Positions 39,618-50,728 are shown, counted from the stretch's first letter. The stretch is DNA of 64,000 nt from Antitrichia curtipendula (GCA_951230915.1 OX579638.1:9256696-9320695), one strand, 5' to 3'. Notes: generated from the letters alone by a model not told the origin. Program-made: numbers and translations.

Positions 39618-40678
39618 CTAGCGTAGTGTGTGTCCCCGAAGTAGGAGGCGGTGGAGGAGTGATTCCTTCCCCTAAGGCGACCGGCATAGGTGTCTCGATT
39701 GGCAGTGTAAGTGGAGTGTGCTTCTTCGTTGCTCGTGACTTCCTTGGTTTCTTTGTACCCTCCGGAGGCATAGATGGTTGCTTGCAAACCCTTGTCTTCC
39801 TCTGGTTTTCCCGTTCTCCCTGAATTGAGACATCGTCCGTCCCTTTGAGCTCACTTGACTGCAATGCAGGTTTTTTCACTCGAGGCTTGCGCACCTTCTT
39901 CGGGGGGGCAACTGGCGTGGCCATCGGAACTGATGCGCGGCAGTGAGGTCCCGGAGTGGCACTCTCACCTGCATTTACAGGATGACGCATTCCAGTCATG
40001 TTCAATGCAGAATGATGAGCCTCTCCACCGGAATTTTTGGGCGTAGTGCGTCATCAAAGTCCCTAAACACATAAACGTACCATAACCCTAATCCTTACAC
40101 AGAGCCCACATAAATATGAATTGCGTAAGACCCTCACCTGAGCCTCGATTTCGTCTTGCAAAGGATGTTGAGGCTGCTCTTGCTGACAGCCCGCGTGGAG
40201 CTGGCAAGATCGCGCTGCCTTCTTCATCCTGTGTTGTCTTGGGGGAGTAGAAAACTTGTTGGAGAGTATCCCGCACGAATGGAGGAAACTCGCGGCGGTC
40301 ACACCAACATAGGAGGCGTGTAGCATGGTGATACCAGAGGTACCGAAAGCGATCCTGAATCCCGAATTTTCCTCTGCAATTCCACCTCGTCGGCCTAGGC
40401 TCCGCCTCCAGGTGAATGGGGTCCAACAAACGCACCGCCTTTGCTGCCGCTCGTTCGGATGCTCCTTCAGCTCGAAACCAACGTCGCAGCTCTTCCATAG
40501 AATTTCCCTCAACCCTAAAATTCAGTGTGTAGGTACCAGTGCTTTGTCCCCTGAATTCCCGACTATCACTATAAGGTGAGTGAGCGCCCCCACACTTGCA
40601 ACTCCAGAGAACTCTTGCGAAACACAACTGCAATTGGCCGACCTCTTGTAGCCATTTCTCCCGCCTGAGGAGCGCCAT
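39618..40678 (-). CDS. Candidate upstream exons of the piggyBac gene
   Basis: Two open stretches precede the transposase. The nearer one (about 39968-39618) is rich in Lys/Arg/Pro (PPKKVRKPRVKKP, KKPRKSRATKK), resembling AT-hook-like or nuclear-localisation sequence, and ends at donor CTAG|GTACC. This matches the phase of the acceptor at 39431. The farther one (40678-40140, start MALLRREKWLQ) ends at a strong donor GGCTCAG|GTGAGG, and joining it to an acceptor TGCAG at about 39969 keeps the frame open. I do not recognise a domain in the farther piece. It may instead be a separate gene. The two-intron model is inference from splice signals and phase only. Confidence 0.4.
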
Positions 40679-41282
40679 GTCGCAATTCCAGCTTGTACAA
40701 GCTCCTCCCGCAATGTCACAGTCCTCCTTCTAACATAATCGCTCCCCACTACCAATTGTGAATGGAAATCCTACTCGCTGGAACTTCGCTGCCAAACCCC
40801 ACTACGTGCGTCGATTGTGAGACACCACTACCTGAGACGATTGTGAGAACCCTACTACTAGATTTGAACAGCGATAGTGAGACAACGCAACTCAAAAAGG
40901 AGCCACGACGCGGATGGACAAGGGATCTGAGGGACTTCGTAGGCCAACTGACCCTAAACCCCAACTGCCAGTGTACCGGCTGCGTGGGTTGAGCACCGTG
41001 GTACAACCCTAAACCCTACGTGCGTATTGTAGCCCAGTACACAACTCCTGACAGTACCCGAGCCCAGCTCGTATTGCAGCCCAGACTGCGTATTCTGGCT
41101 TTGCAACCACACAGAATCTTCGGATTCCCTCATTTTTTTACCCAAAAAATCGGAAAATTTTCTCCTCACTGTTGCCCTCAAGATTGTAGTTTGTTACATT
41201 TCAAATTGAAATGATCCTCAACACTCAAATGCAGGTTTATTGGGAACCGTAGGCCAGTTCTGGCCGCTCAAGCATTAAAGGG

Positions 41283-42170
41283 TTAACCCCTAAAGTCCCA
41301 AGACCATTTTTTTAGAAACAAACCACTCAAAACTGTCATTTCTAGAGCAGAGAGCAAAAAAAAATTAATGTTTCTCTCTGCATATTTAACCGTAGGATCT
41401 TGTACTAGACTAGTATAAAAATGCGCAGAAGAAATTTCAGAAATTTTGACCATGTAGATTGCAAGATATTTGCATTTAAAGTGAAAGAATCTAGGGTTTT
41501 TTGCACCTTGGTCAACTACATTTGGGGGCTTTGAACCTTTTTAACTTCAAGTTTTTGCTCTAATAATTTTGAATTTCTAATTTTATATGATGAAGAATTG
41601 AGTTGAGAATCTAGGAAAAAAAAAGTTTAAAAAAAAACACTTAGTTTTCACTCATTAAAAAATTGTTAAGTAGAAGTAGGTTCAAGATTGAAGGAAAAAT
41701 TAAATCATTTATAGCTCTAAGATAGAATTGAAATATACTAATTTCAACGGTGAGATTGTTCTAGCAAGAAATCTTGACCTTTTGAAACTTTTTTTTTTTT
41801 AAATTGTTTTTTAAAATTGTGTGCATGGGTAGATTTGTTTTTTAAATTGTTTTATGTGCACAGGAAGATTTGATTTATTCCATTTGGATTTGTTATATGA
41901 AGTTATAAACAATCTTGTTTTGAGGCAATCTAAGCATGTTCTTGAAAAAACAAACTTGTAGGATTCATTTCTAAATACAATTTTCAGAGTTTTTTAAGAA
42001 AATTTGTTAGCAAGGTTAAACTTTCTTGCTAGAACAATCTCAACATTGAGATTACTGTGTTTTGGTTCCATCTTAGAGGTATCAACAATTTGTTTGATCT
42101 TTCAATCTTAGACCTACTTCTACCTAACAATTTTTTAATGATTTTCAATTATAAAATTATGTCTTTTATT
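41283..42170. mobile_element. TTAA-ended MITE with internal inverted halves
   Basis: The left end TTAACCCCTAAAGTCCC abuts the piggyBac element and shares its TTAA. The family core is present ('tgtcatttctagagca', 'aaccgtaggatcttgta', 'gattgcaagatatttgcattta'). The block 41648-41790 is repeated inverted at 42008-42150 with few differences, so the middle folds back. No right terminus was found; the sequence runs into the dispersed repeat at 42180. Confidence 0.65.
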
Positions 42171-42179
42171 TTAAACTTA

Positions 42180-42690
42180 AATGTCATGTACTCTACTTCA
42201 TAGTGAATTTTGATTTGAAGGTCATTGTCAAGGGTACTTTTAGTGTAAAAAATACAATAACTAATTGAAAAAATTTCACACTATCTAATCTACATTGCAA
42301 TTTGCTACCTAAATTAATTTCAAAATAATTGGATTGTTTTTTCTATATTTACAAATTAATTTCTACTTTTAGTTACAAAAATTATAATTATGACACTTTT
42401 CCACAAAGGAAAGTACAAATTATCATAATGATTGACAATTCATAGTGTGACGTAATTTTAAAAAGGACAATTTCGCTAAGACATGATCTTTGAGTATTCC
42501 TCAATGGATGTAAACCTATCTTGAGGTCAAAGGATGCTATATCCAAAGTTGCTTCATAAATGATTTTGCCTCTTCATTACACAACAAAGAGTGCACCCGT
42601 TAGTTCAATAGTTGTAGCATTTTGGTGACTACTTTGGTCGTGGGGGGGTGTATCCTTTACGGATTAATATTGTGAAATATAATGTAACAA
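42180..42690. repeat. Dispersed AT-rich repeat, uninterrupted copy
   Basis: It matches 46430-46491 plus 47404-47870 (the same unit split by a MITE), and its left part matches 45610-45720. Shared runs include 'gaaggtcattgtcaagg', 'catgatctttgagtattcct' and 'gttgtagcattttggt'. It keeps the empty target site CTAA at 42261-42264. 42691-42853 is spacer. Confidence 0.75.
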
Positions 42691-42853
42691 CTCAAAAAAG
42701 AATTGCTCAAAGTACTTGGTATTTTTTGGTAGTTTCAAGCTTATAAAGGACGGGTGGTGATGCTTTCAATGTCGTTGGAATGTTAGACATTTTCAAGCTT
42801 TTGCATGACTCGTTACATTCAAAATCACCCAATTTTTATATATTCAAAACAAA

Positions 42854-43507
42854 TTAACCCTTAAATGTCCTTTGGCACCAAAATGTGGTGTCAAAGAAAC
42901 TTTGAAGTTACATAAAACCTTGCCAAATCACTATTTTCAATAGTTTATATTTTTGAAATATTATTTTTAAAGCTAAGTTTTAGCATATAAAATCTAGTTA
43001 TCAAAATTAACAATATTGATTTTTCTATTCAAGATGTTGTGCAAGAGTGCCCATTGCAGTCTTAGCATTTTCTAGTACTGGAGTCTCATGGAAATGAGCC
43101 TCAAATACAACAGATCTTCGAGAGAAAATTGCATTAGAAATGCATTTAAGAAAATGTAGAGTATATTGTGAGAAGCCATAAATTGATTAGAGTAATGCAT
43201 GTTAGGCCCTTCATCCTCATATTCATTTGTTGATCAACTTTTTAAATTTGACATGTGAAATTAGAATTGAAATGCTCTAAATCAGTTTGGCAAATTGGAC
43301 AACCTTGTTATCAATTGTTATAATCTTTCAATCTACAAGTGATATTGTTTTGCATTGTGTTCTAATGTGATCTTTAACATTTCTAATTTGAATTTGGACA
43401 TTCATAATTCAAAAAAAATTATACAGCTTATCAAAAAGTTGTCTTCATGTTTAATATAGAGCAAATTCTTAGAAGTTCAAAGAGGGCCTTCGACATTTAG
43501 GGGATAA
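42854..43507. mobile_element. TTAA-ended MITE, family 2, 654 bp
   Basis: It starts TTAACCCTTAAATGTCC and ends GACATTTAGGGGATAA, the right TTAA having one substitution. The inside is similar to 51422-52080 ('aaccttgccaaatca...tagtttatatttttgaaa', 'gttttagcat'). It is non-coding. Confidence 0.78.
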
Positions 43508-44325
43508 TATGCATTTCTCCTTGCATTTTTTCTTACATGGAAAATGTAGTTACTCTTTGGTTGAATAATTCATGAAATTGAAATCAAATTTGTAGAAAAT
43601 TTGGATTAATTTATTACAACTTACTTCTATTACAAAAAACATGAAGTTTGTAAAATTGTCTGATGAAATCAATCAATTGCAAAATGAATAAAAAATTCAT
43701 CCAATTTGATGGATGCAATTTGAGTTTCATTACACACATGCGTTGGCAACAAAGATGAAAATGCAACTTCTCTAGTTTGGTATATACAATGACTTCAAAT
43801 AAATCCCTTTATGATAATGTTAACCCTTCAAGGCTCGACAACTTATTTCCATCGGAGGTTTTAAATGAATTTTTTTATCTAAGCATCAATTTTTTCAATG
43901 AACAAAATCAATATTATTAGCACATAGTTTGGAACATCTTCAACAAATTTGGAACCATCATAATTACTCTGTATTTCAAATTACACTATATTAAACCTTG
44001 TGTTTTTAAAATTGCTAAAAATACGTATTTGAAAAAGACATATGAAGGTCCAATTTGTTTCTGCAGAGCTAAGAGTACAAAATGACAAAATTATGGTGGA
44101 AAATTGAGTTTGAAATCATTGAATGTTCTAGAGTTTGGAGACATGCACATCTCAAAGACTTCAAACAATCGAATTGGTGAATGAGTAAACAAGGAAGTAA
44201 TCAAACATAATGTAGACAATAAAAAATTATAGTTTAACATGACTAACTCTTATGTTTTTGTAAACCCATAGTCCACCTTAAAATTTCTAATAATTATATA
44301 TGTAACTAATTTTGAGTTACATGTT
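43508..44325. other. AT-rich spacer
   Basis: No gene recognised. A TTAACCCTTCAAGG motif at about 43819 resembles a left TTAA-MITE end without a detected partner. Confidence 0.5.
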
Positions 44326-45240
44326 TCAATCATCATCCACTCTATCTCCCTCCTCTTCTCTACCCTCTTGAAAATGTCCGTAGTATTCATTCTCTTCTAT
44401 ATGGTCGTCCCCTTCTTCTTCTTCCTCTTCTCCTTCTGGAACTGTTTCAAGGTCTATTATACGCGGGCGTATTGGGGGCGGATGTACTACTGGCAAACGG
44501 ACTGGTGGCAAAGTCGTCGGTAGTTGTTGTGTCTCTTGCCTTTGAATACTTCGGAGGGCTACCCTCTCTTCAACTCGTGCAACTTCTTCTTCCATGCGTA
44601 GTAGATAGAATCTATCTGCTAAAGCCGGATTTCTGTTCTCAGCTCCATTGAATATATTCACAGCCGTTTGGTCAATTGAGCATTGGATTTGTTGCTGCAG
44701 AAGTGCATTCCTTTTAGCCATATCTAATGACAAAGATGAGGCGGCTTCTGCGGTTCGACGCAGAGTGTATGTCCTTTGATTTCCGTCTGCCTTCAGTTGT
44801 TTTGCTTGTTTACTACCCATTGGTCTATTAGGAAATGTATTTTTATTAGAACTTGGAATACTGGAACCTGGGGTACTAAGAGCTGGAATAGTACGAGGAG
44901 CTTGTCCATGAGATGTAGATAACAAGGCATCACTAGCCAAGGGCACATCCTGTGAGGAAGATGCTCTTTTTCCTAATGCTTTTGATGTCTCAGATCTACC
45001 AGCTTCAAAAAAACGAGGAAAATCTTTCACTAGCACCCAACAATGCATGAAAGAATAATTTTTTTTGTTTTTGCCATGCCGACTTTGGTATAGTTTGAGA
45101 GCCTTATCAATGATGTCAAATTCATTTGTACCTGACTCATTGAGGTCTCTAATATTTACTACACAAGCATTGAATTTAGCTGTCTCTAACTTGATTACAT
45201 TAAATTTTGTTTCTAGTGACTTTGCAGTTCTCTCAGTGGC
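44326..45240 (-). pseudogene. Orphan Harbinger ORF1-like protein, 5'-truncated but open
   Basis: An open frame of 304 codons with no internal stop parallels the exon 2 protein of Harbinger-1: SLETKFNVIKLETAKFN against SLESKWGLIKHDVGKFI, then DKALKLYQSRHG...HCWVLVKDFPR against HQALELYRVKSP...HVWQLVKDVPR, then MGSKQAKQLKADGN against YGSKHAKEARRVSN, a coiled coil and a strongly acidic C-terminus (EGEEEEEEGDD). The SANT/trihelix start found in ORF1 is missing. A splice-acceptor-like TTAATTAG precedes the frame, so upstream exons may have been lost. There is no transposase nearby. It is either a TE remnant or a co-opted fragment; the uninterrupted frame in AT-rich debris is notable. Confidence 0.7.
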
Positions 45241-45559
45241 ACCTAATTAAGAGGATTATGCATTAGTATGTAACTTTATTTTTAAAAACAATGCCTACTT
45301 CCGCATTCACATCTAGAAATTTTAAAATTTTACTTTCTATTGGTTTTTAGGGTTAAGACTATTATTATATCAAACATATATTGATGCAATTGTAGCTCAA
45401 TTGTCGTTAAATTATTGTTTTTCATTCTAACCTTCTTTTTTGGAATTTTTTAAAAATTATTCTAATATATATTAGAATTAATTTGACCTTATCTACCCAT
45501 TCCATTTTTTAAATTTAAAAACAATAATTTGAATTTTCCATTAAAAGTATTGAAAAATC

Positions 45560-45720
45560 AAAAATCTATAGAATTTTTTTCTACATATTATAATATATAA
45601 AGGCTAAATTTAGCTTTATTGTAGTAATTGACTTGAAGATCATTGCCAAGGGTCTTTTGTGTATTTAAAATATAATAATAGCTTAAGAAATTTTTATACT
45701 ATTCTTCATTGCTCTTTGTT
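45560..45720. repeat. Dispersed AT-rich repeat, partial copy with intact TTAA target
   Basis: The block ending 'gacttgaagatcattgccaagggtc' then 'ataatagCTTAAGAAA' is collinear with 42215-42280 and with the flank of the MITE at 46488. TTAA at 45683-45686 sits at the equivalent of the insertion point. Surrounding sequence 45241-46487 is AT-rich and contains similar material, but no gene. Confidence 0.6.
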
Positions 45721-46487
45721 TAGTAATGATGATGAATATTTAAAAAAAAATTGTTTTTTTGTTATATTCAACAATTTATTTCCAATGTTTGCTATTAAAA
45801 TTATAAGTATGGTAATTATTTGAAATTACAACTATTAAAATTATAACTATAGCAATTATTATAACTATGACATTTGTTGATGAAGATTTCAGTTCCAGAT
45901 GAAATTATTTTGTTTACATTGTCGTTAAATTTTTACTATACCTTTACCCTTTTAAGGTCCGCACATCCGAAAGTGAATGCGCCTTGCTAACCCCCATTAT
46001 AACTTTCAAAATATCCATTATTGATATGTGTTTTGAGCTCAGAAGATGAAGCTCATTTCAGAATTTTGAAAAAAATACTAAAACAAAAATAATTCTTGAA
46101 ATTACAAGCTTCAAGTGTCAAAACCCATACTACATTGCATTGTATATATTTTGTCTTAATTTTCTTCTTTTAAAATGTTTTTATAACTGTCAACTAAAAA
46201 ATTATGCTATGCATTTTCAACTTCATTTATGGTAGAAACCCTAGATTATTCAAATATATATTATAATTGATATGATTTTATCTATTGACTTTCAAAAATT
46301 ACAAGTATTTGATTTTTTCATCAAAATTTATAAAAAATTTATTGTCAATAGAAAATACGCTTTTTTCACATGTGAAAAGTGTCGAAATTATAAATATAAA
46401 TTTTTTTTAATAGGATAAACAAAGTTTGGTAGTGCAATTAGACTTGAAGGTCATTGTCAAGGATGTTTTTATTGTAAAAAAATTCAA

Positions 46488-47407
46488 CTAACCCCTAAAG
46501 TTCTATTGTCCCCTTGTGGACAAAATGGATTTTAGGCAAGCTCCAGTCTTTTCAATATTTGTCTTTATTCTCAAATTTTATTTTGTGAAGATAGAGAAAC
46601 ACATTCACTTTTTGAAAGTAAAATTGTTTTTTCAATCGAAGTTTAGGAGCAATAAATATGGCATAAGAAGCTGTTTTTTTAGTTCGACAGATAGGAAAAA
46701 ACCTTCGAAGCACTTAAAGTAACAAATCTTATCAATTTTTTTTGGTAAGAATTACATTTAAATGTACGTGGAAAACTTTGATTTATTCCATTTGAATTAG
46801 TCACGTGAAAGTTATGGACAATCTTGTTTTTCGGGCAATTAGAGCATCCTCTCAAAAAAGTAGCTTTCAAGATTCATTTATGACCTCAATTTCCACAATT
46901 TTTAAAAAAAAGAAATTTACAAAGTAAATACCTATTGCTAGGACAACCTCATAGTAGGGATTAGTGTATTTCAATTCCATCTTAGAGCTATGAACAATTT
47001 AGATTTTCCTTCAATCTTGAACCTACTTCTAGTTAACAAATTTTTAATGAAAAAAATGATTGTTTTTAAAATATATAAAAATTTAAACTTGTAATTCAGT
47101 TTTTTATCATACAAAAATAAAAATTCAAAATCAATAGAGCAAAAATGATAAGTTATGAAGGTTTGAAACCCCCAAATGTAGTTGAAGAAGGAACAAAAAA
47201 ACTTGTTTCCTTCACTTTAAATGCAAATATCTTGCAATCTCTACGGTCAAAGTTTGTGAAATTTTTTCCACACATTCTAATACTAGTCTAGTAAAAAATC
47301 CCATGATTAGATATGGGAAAAAAAATTTAAAAATTGCTCTTCACTATAGAAATGACACTTTTGAGTGGTTTTCAATAGAAAAAAAGCCTTTGGACTTTAG
47401 GGGTTAC
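46488..47407. mobile_element. TTAA-type MITE inserted in the dispersed repeat
   Basis: It starts CTAA|CCCCTAAAGTTC (46488) and ends GGACTTTAGGGG|TTAC (47407), so the 4-bp duplication CTAA/TTAC is a once-mutated TTAA on each side. Flanks join across it to match the uninterrupted copy at 42180-42690. The inside matches 70-230, 780-1260 and, inverted, 30924-31831. It is non-coding. Confidence 0.85.
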
Positions 47408-47870
47408 TTGAAAAAAATTCACAGTACTCTGCATTGCCACTTATACATGTTCATATATTTTTTCAAATTAATTGGATTGTTTTGCTTCAATTATGAATTA
47501 ATTTCCACTGTTAGTCACAAAAATTAGAACTATGACATTTTTCCATGAAGGGAAGTAAAAATTATCACAATGATTGACAGTTCAAAGCGTCACACAAAAA
47601 ATAAAAAATTTGATATATGAATGCAATTTAAAAGGTGAAATTTATCTCAGACATGATCTTTGAGTATTCCTCAATGGATATGAACCTACCTTAGGGTTAA
47701 AGGATGCTATGGCTAAGGTTATTTGATGCATGATTTGACTCTTTAATATAGAAACAAAAAGTGCACCCATCGATTCAGTAGTTGTAGCATTTTGGTAATT
47801 ACTTTAGTCGTAGATGGCCACGTCCCATACAAGTTAATGTTATAGAATATAATGTAATGACAACTTTGTA
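47408..47870. repeat. Right part of the interrupted dispersed repeat
   Basis: It continues the unit begun at about 46430 and aligns with 42265-42690 ('cattgcca', 'gacatttttcca', 'catgatctttgagtattcctcaatggat'). Confidence 0.7.
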
Positions 47871-48320
47871 AATACTAATTTCTCATAATATTTTGCATTT
47901 TTGTTATTCATTTCAAACTTTTTCCTTCATTACTTAACCCTTTAGTGACCGGTCGACCACTTTGTGGTCGATTTTGGGACTCTTGGTCTGATGCTATTCA
48001 AAATACATTTGATCACAAAAAACTCAAAGAGTAACGCAATTAGAGTGTCTTCATGCGCTTCAAACAAAACCAATTTTAAGGGAGTTGTAGCATTGATGAA
48101 TTAGCTATGAGGTTGCAAACTCAAATGGCCTGGACCTTCAAATGGAAAGTGTTCAACAAAAATACAAAAAAATGTCAACCAAATTGTGAGATTTTTTTGT
48201 AACTTGATGTCTTGACAAGGCATATGTATTTCTTTGTAATCTCATGAATGCCCAAAGTAAACTTATGCATTGGTATTTATGTAGCGCAAATTCTAAAGGG
48301 TCATTCAAATCATTGATTTT

Positions 48321-48390
48321 TGCGAATTAAGGAAAGCAACTCAAACTCCAACAAGGCTCTAGAAGCAAACATGATGTAGAGGTACATTTT
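48321..48390. repeat. 70-bp unit, empty copy beside the filled copy
   Basis: The unit TGCGAATTAAGGAAAGC...GGTACATTTT is directly repeated. The second copy (48391-49410) is split at its TTAA by the nested MITE. The 64-bp portion 48327-48390 matches 49347-49410 with two differences. Confidence 0.85.
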
Positions 48391-48396
48391 TGTGAA

Positions 48397-49350
48397 TTAA
48401 CCCCTAAAGGTTTTTGACTATGTTTTCACAAAAAACGCTCCCAAACTGCCATTTCGAGTACAAGTACGAAATTTTGGAAAAAAAAACATTTTTGGACACA
48501 TGTAACCGTAGGATCTTGTAGTAAACTAGTTTGAGAAGATGTGGAAAAAATTTCAGAAATTTTCACCGTGTAGATTGCAAGATATTAGCATTTAAAGTGA
48601 CAAAAACACTTTTTTTGTCCCTGCAAAAAACCGGGCAGCTGCACTTCACATGGTCACATTTGTATGAAAAAATGTCCAAAATGGTGGTAACTCTTTGGAT
48701 TCATTCTTCAAAGCAAGTTAGCTACATGCTTGAAAATTTTCAGATCATTTGGAAATGTACAACATATAGGAAAAAAATAGTAAGTAGAAAGAAGTAGAAA
48801 ATGATTCAAAACACTAAATTGTTAAGGATTTAATTATGGAATTGAAAAATGCCAATCCAAACGATTGTAATGTTTTAATAAACAATCTACACCTTGTGTT
48901 TATATTTTTTTCCAAAAATATTGAAAATTGAGTTAAATAAAGGACTTCAAAGTTTATTTTAGAGTAGAGATTCCATAACTACCCGCAAACTACCCACAAC
49001 TAAAATTCCTCATAACTTTCATCTCATAAATCAAAGTGGAATGATTCAAAGCTTTCCTTGTGCACATAAATCTAAAGAACCAATTTCAAATTTTTATTTC
49101 TCTAGTAAATGATTTTTAAAGAAGTTTTTTTTGCTGCCCGGGCTGCCCGCCAAACAATGAAAACTACATATCATACCATAACTTTTTAACCATGTGGTCA
49201 AAAGTTATGAAAATTGTTGGGCCCTAAAGCTACTCCTCGGGCACATCTTGTGTGAAAATTTCAAAGAAAAAAAATAAAAATTCCATTCGTGGTGAGCTGC
49301 CCAAAAACGCTATGTTGTCAAAAAATGGTGTTTGGTCCTTTAGGGGTTAA
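48397..49350. mobile_element. Nested TTAA-ended MITE, about 950 bp
   Basis: TTAACCCCTAAAGG at 48397 and CCTTTAGGGGTTAA ending at 49350: perfect inverted ends with an exact TTAA duplication. The core is shared with other family members ('aaccgtaggatcttgtagta', 'gattgcaagatattagcattta'). An 88-codon frame inside is not conserved in the sister copies. Confidence 0.9.
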
Positions 49351-49841
49351 GGAAAGCAACTCAAACTCCAACAAGGCTCTAGAAGCACATATGATGTAGA
49401 GGTACATTTTACTTTCTTCAATGTACCAAATCTGCACATTTTAGAAGGGTATTCACATTGATGACCACAGATGACCATTTTTTGTAAACTTCAAAAATTT
49501 GTAACTAATTTCACAAAGCTTGAAAAAATATGAAACGATTTGGATTAGATGCCTATTCTACTTGTCTTTTGTGGAAAATTTACTAAAAAATATTAAAAGA
49601 TGTTTCACCTCCCCAAAATTCAATTTTAGCCCTTAAAAGGTTCATTTATGGACCTTCTATCTTATCTATAGAGATTTGTACCGTTGGATGAGTTTGATTT
49701 TTTGTTAGATTGAAGAATCTCCCTTATGGAAACACCTTATACGGTCTGATCTAAGACTACATCTTTAGAGTGGCCACAAAGTTCACTTTTTTGAAAAACT
49801 ATGCCCGCCCCCTAAATCAACCACGGTCACTAAAGGGTTAA

Positions 49842-50110
49842 ACATTAAGTATTCTTCAAAATAAATGAGCATGTTGAAAACAAGAAAGTACAGAAAATAT
49901 ATACAGAGCATAGTGAAAATGAGCAAGTACAAAAAATACATATATATTAACCAACTAAATTCCTTTCAAACAGCAAGTACATAAATGCTCAAAGTGCAAA
50001 AATGCGGAAGAGCAAGAGTCACAGTAGTCCGCAACTCCAGCAAGACGCGGTATGCATGTAACAGTACTTTGTTGAATTACTTACCTCCCTGTGAATCCAG
50101 CTTGGCCTCT
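49842..50110. other. Spacer
   Basis: AT-rich, with loosely repeated 'gaaaa-aagtacagaaaatatat' blocks. No gene seen. Confidence 0.45.
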
Positions 50111-50113
50111 TAA

Positions 50114-50209
50114 GAGGTCATGGGTGGGGCGTCCTGCAAAATCCGGCTTGCAAAATGGATGCCCCCACTATTTTGCAAGCCAGATTTTGCAGGACGCATG
50201 GTGATGCTC
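50114..50209. mobile_element. Hairpin MITE with Harbinger-type ends, 96 bp
   Basis: Arms of about 45 bp pair across a short loop: the inner portions CGTCCTGCAAAATC[C/T]GGCTTGCAAAAT are nearly perfect, while the left tip GAGGTCATGGG differs somewhat from the right tip (reversed, GAGCATCACCATG). Flanks are TAA and TTA. It shares its terminus with 32164. Confidence 0.7.
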
Positions 50210-50682
50210 TTAGACAGATCAGCCTCACAAGTCGGTGCTGGTGACTTGAGCAGTCACGCCTATATATGGCCGTTTAAGGAGCAGGTCTGTCTAACTTCAT
50301 CACGGAAAGGTCCCTCCCGGCCTGTCTCCGAGGGTTTGTTGCACTGCATGTTCCGTCTCCCTCGGCCTGTGGCAGTGACTATTTAATTATAGGAAACAGC
50401 CCTCACTGTCGGGTTGGGTACGTCTTCTCCTTGCCAGGCCAGACACCGGGGCTGGCAGCTCTGTACTGTTGTCTTTGCAATGGAATTCTGTTTCATTTGT
50501 GTCAAAAAAACAAAAAACAAAAAACAGCCCTCACTGCAAGTGAGATCTCCACCGACGTTCAATTCAATGTTTGTGCAATTATTCCATCACTGTCCCAAAG
50601 TTCAATCACCTTTCAAGCTGCTTCAATCTACGTAAACCATTCCCAGGATTTGCGCTGTTCATTTTGCGGGAGGCTTCTGCAG

Positions 50683-50728
50683 CGTAATGCCCGATTACGC
50701 GGGTTTTCCTGCGTAATCGGGCATTACG
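50683..50728. repeat. Perfect 18-bp inverted repeat
   Basis: CGTAATGCCCGATTACGC (50683-50700) and its exact complement (50711-50728) surround a 10-nt loop. It is either a tiny foldback element or a deletion product of one. Confidence 0.85.

Larger units (their letters stand above)
32969..41286. mobile_element. piggyBac-type transposon, 8.3 kb, with transposase and B3-like gene
   Basis: TTAA lies at both ends (32969-32972 and 41283-41286), followed inward by inverted repeats CCCTTAATGCT-CTGAGC (left) and, reversed, CCCTTTAATGCT-TGAGC (right, one-base gap). TTAA target duplication and a CCC start are diagnostic of piggyBac. Inside, on the minus strand, is a frame covering the whole piggyBac transposase. 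On the plus strand near the left end is a B3-like gene, convergent to it. It is far larger than the 2-3 kb of most animal piggyBac elements, partly because of extra upstream exons and a 791-bp nested MITE. Its right TTAA is shared with the next MITE at 41283. 32973-33885 and 34360-35776 hold no further gene I can name. Confidence 0.88.
47934..49841. mobile_element. TTAA-ended MITE, third family, carrying a nested MITE
   Basis: TTAACCCTTTAGTGACCG lies at 47934, with its inverted copy ending at 49841 (18-bp perfect repeat including the TTAA). The 1.9-kb interval contains the 48397-49350 element nested within, leaving about 0.95 kb of its own sequence. It is non-coding. Confidence 0.85.

Noticed and set aside
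48321..49410. CRISPR-like direct repeats
   Set aside because: Only two direct copies, separated by a transposon, in a plant genome; explained by tandem duplication plus insertion.
32164..50209. One 18-kb composite Harbinger element using the ends at 32164 and 50209
   Set aside because: The ends share a family, but the span contains many independent transposons, and 50114-50209 already has both ends of its own.
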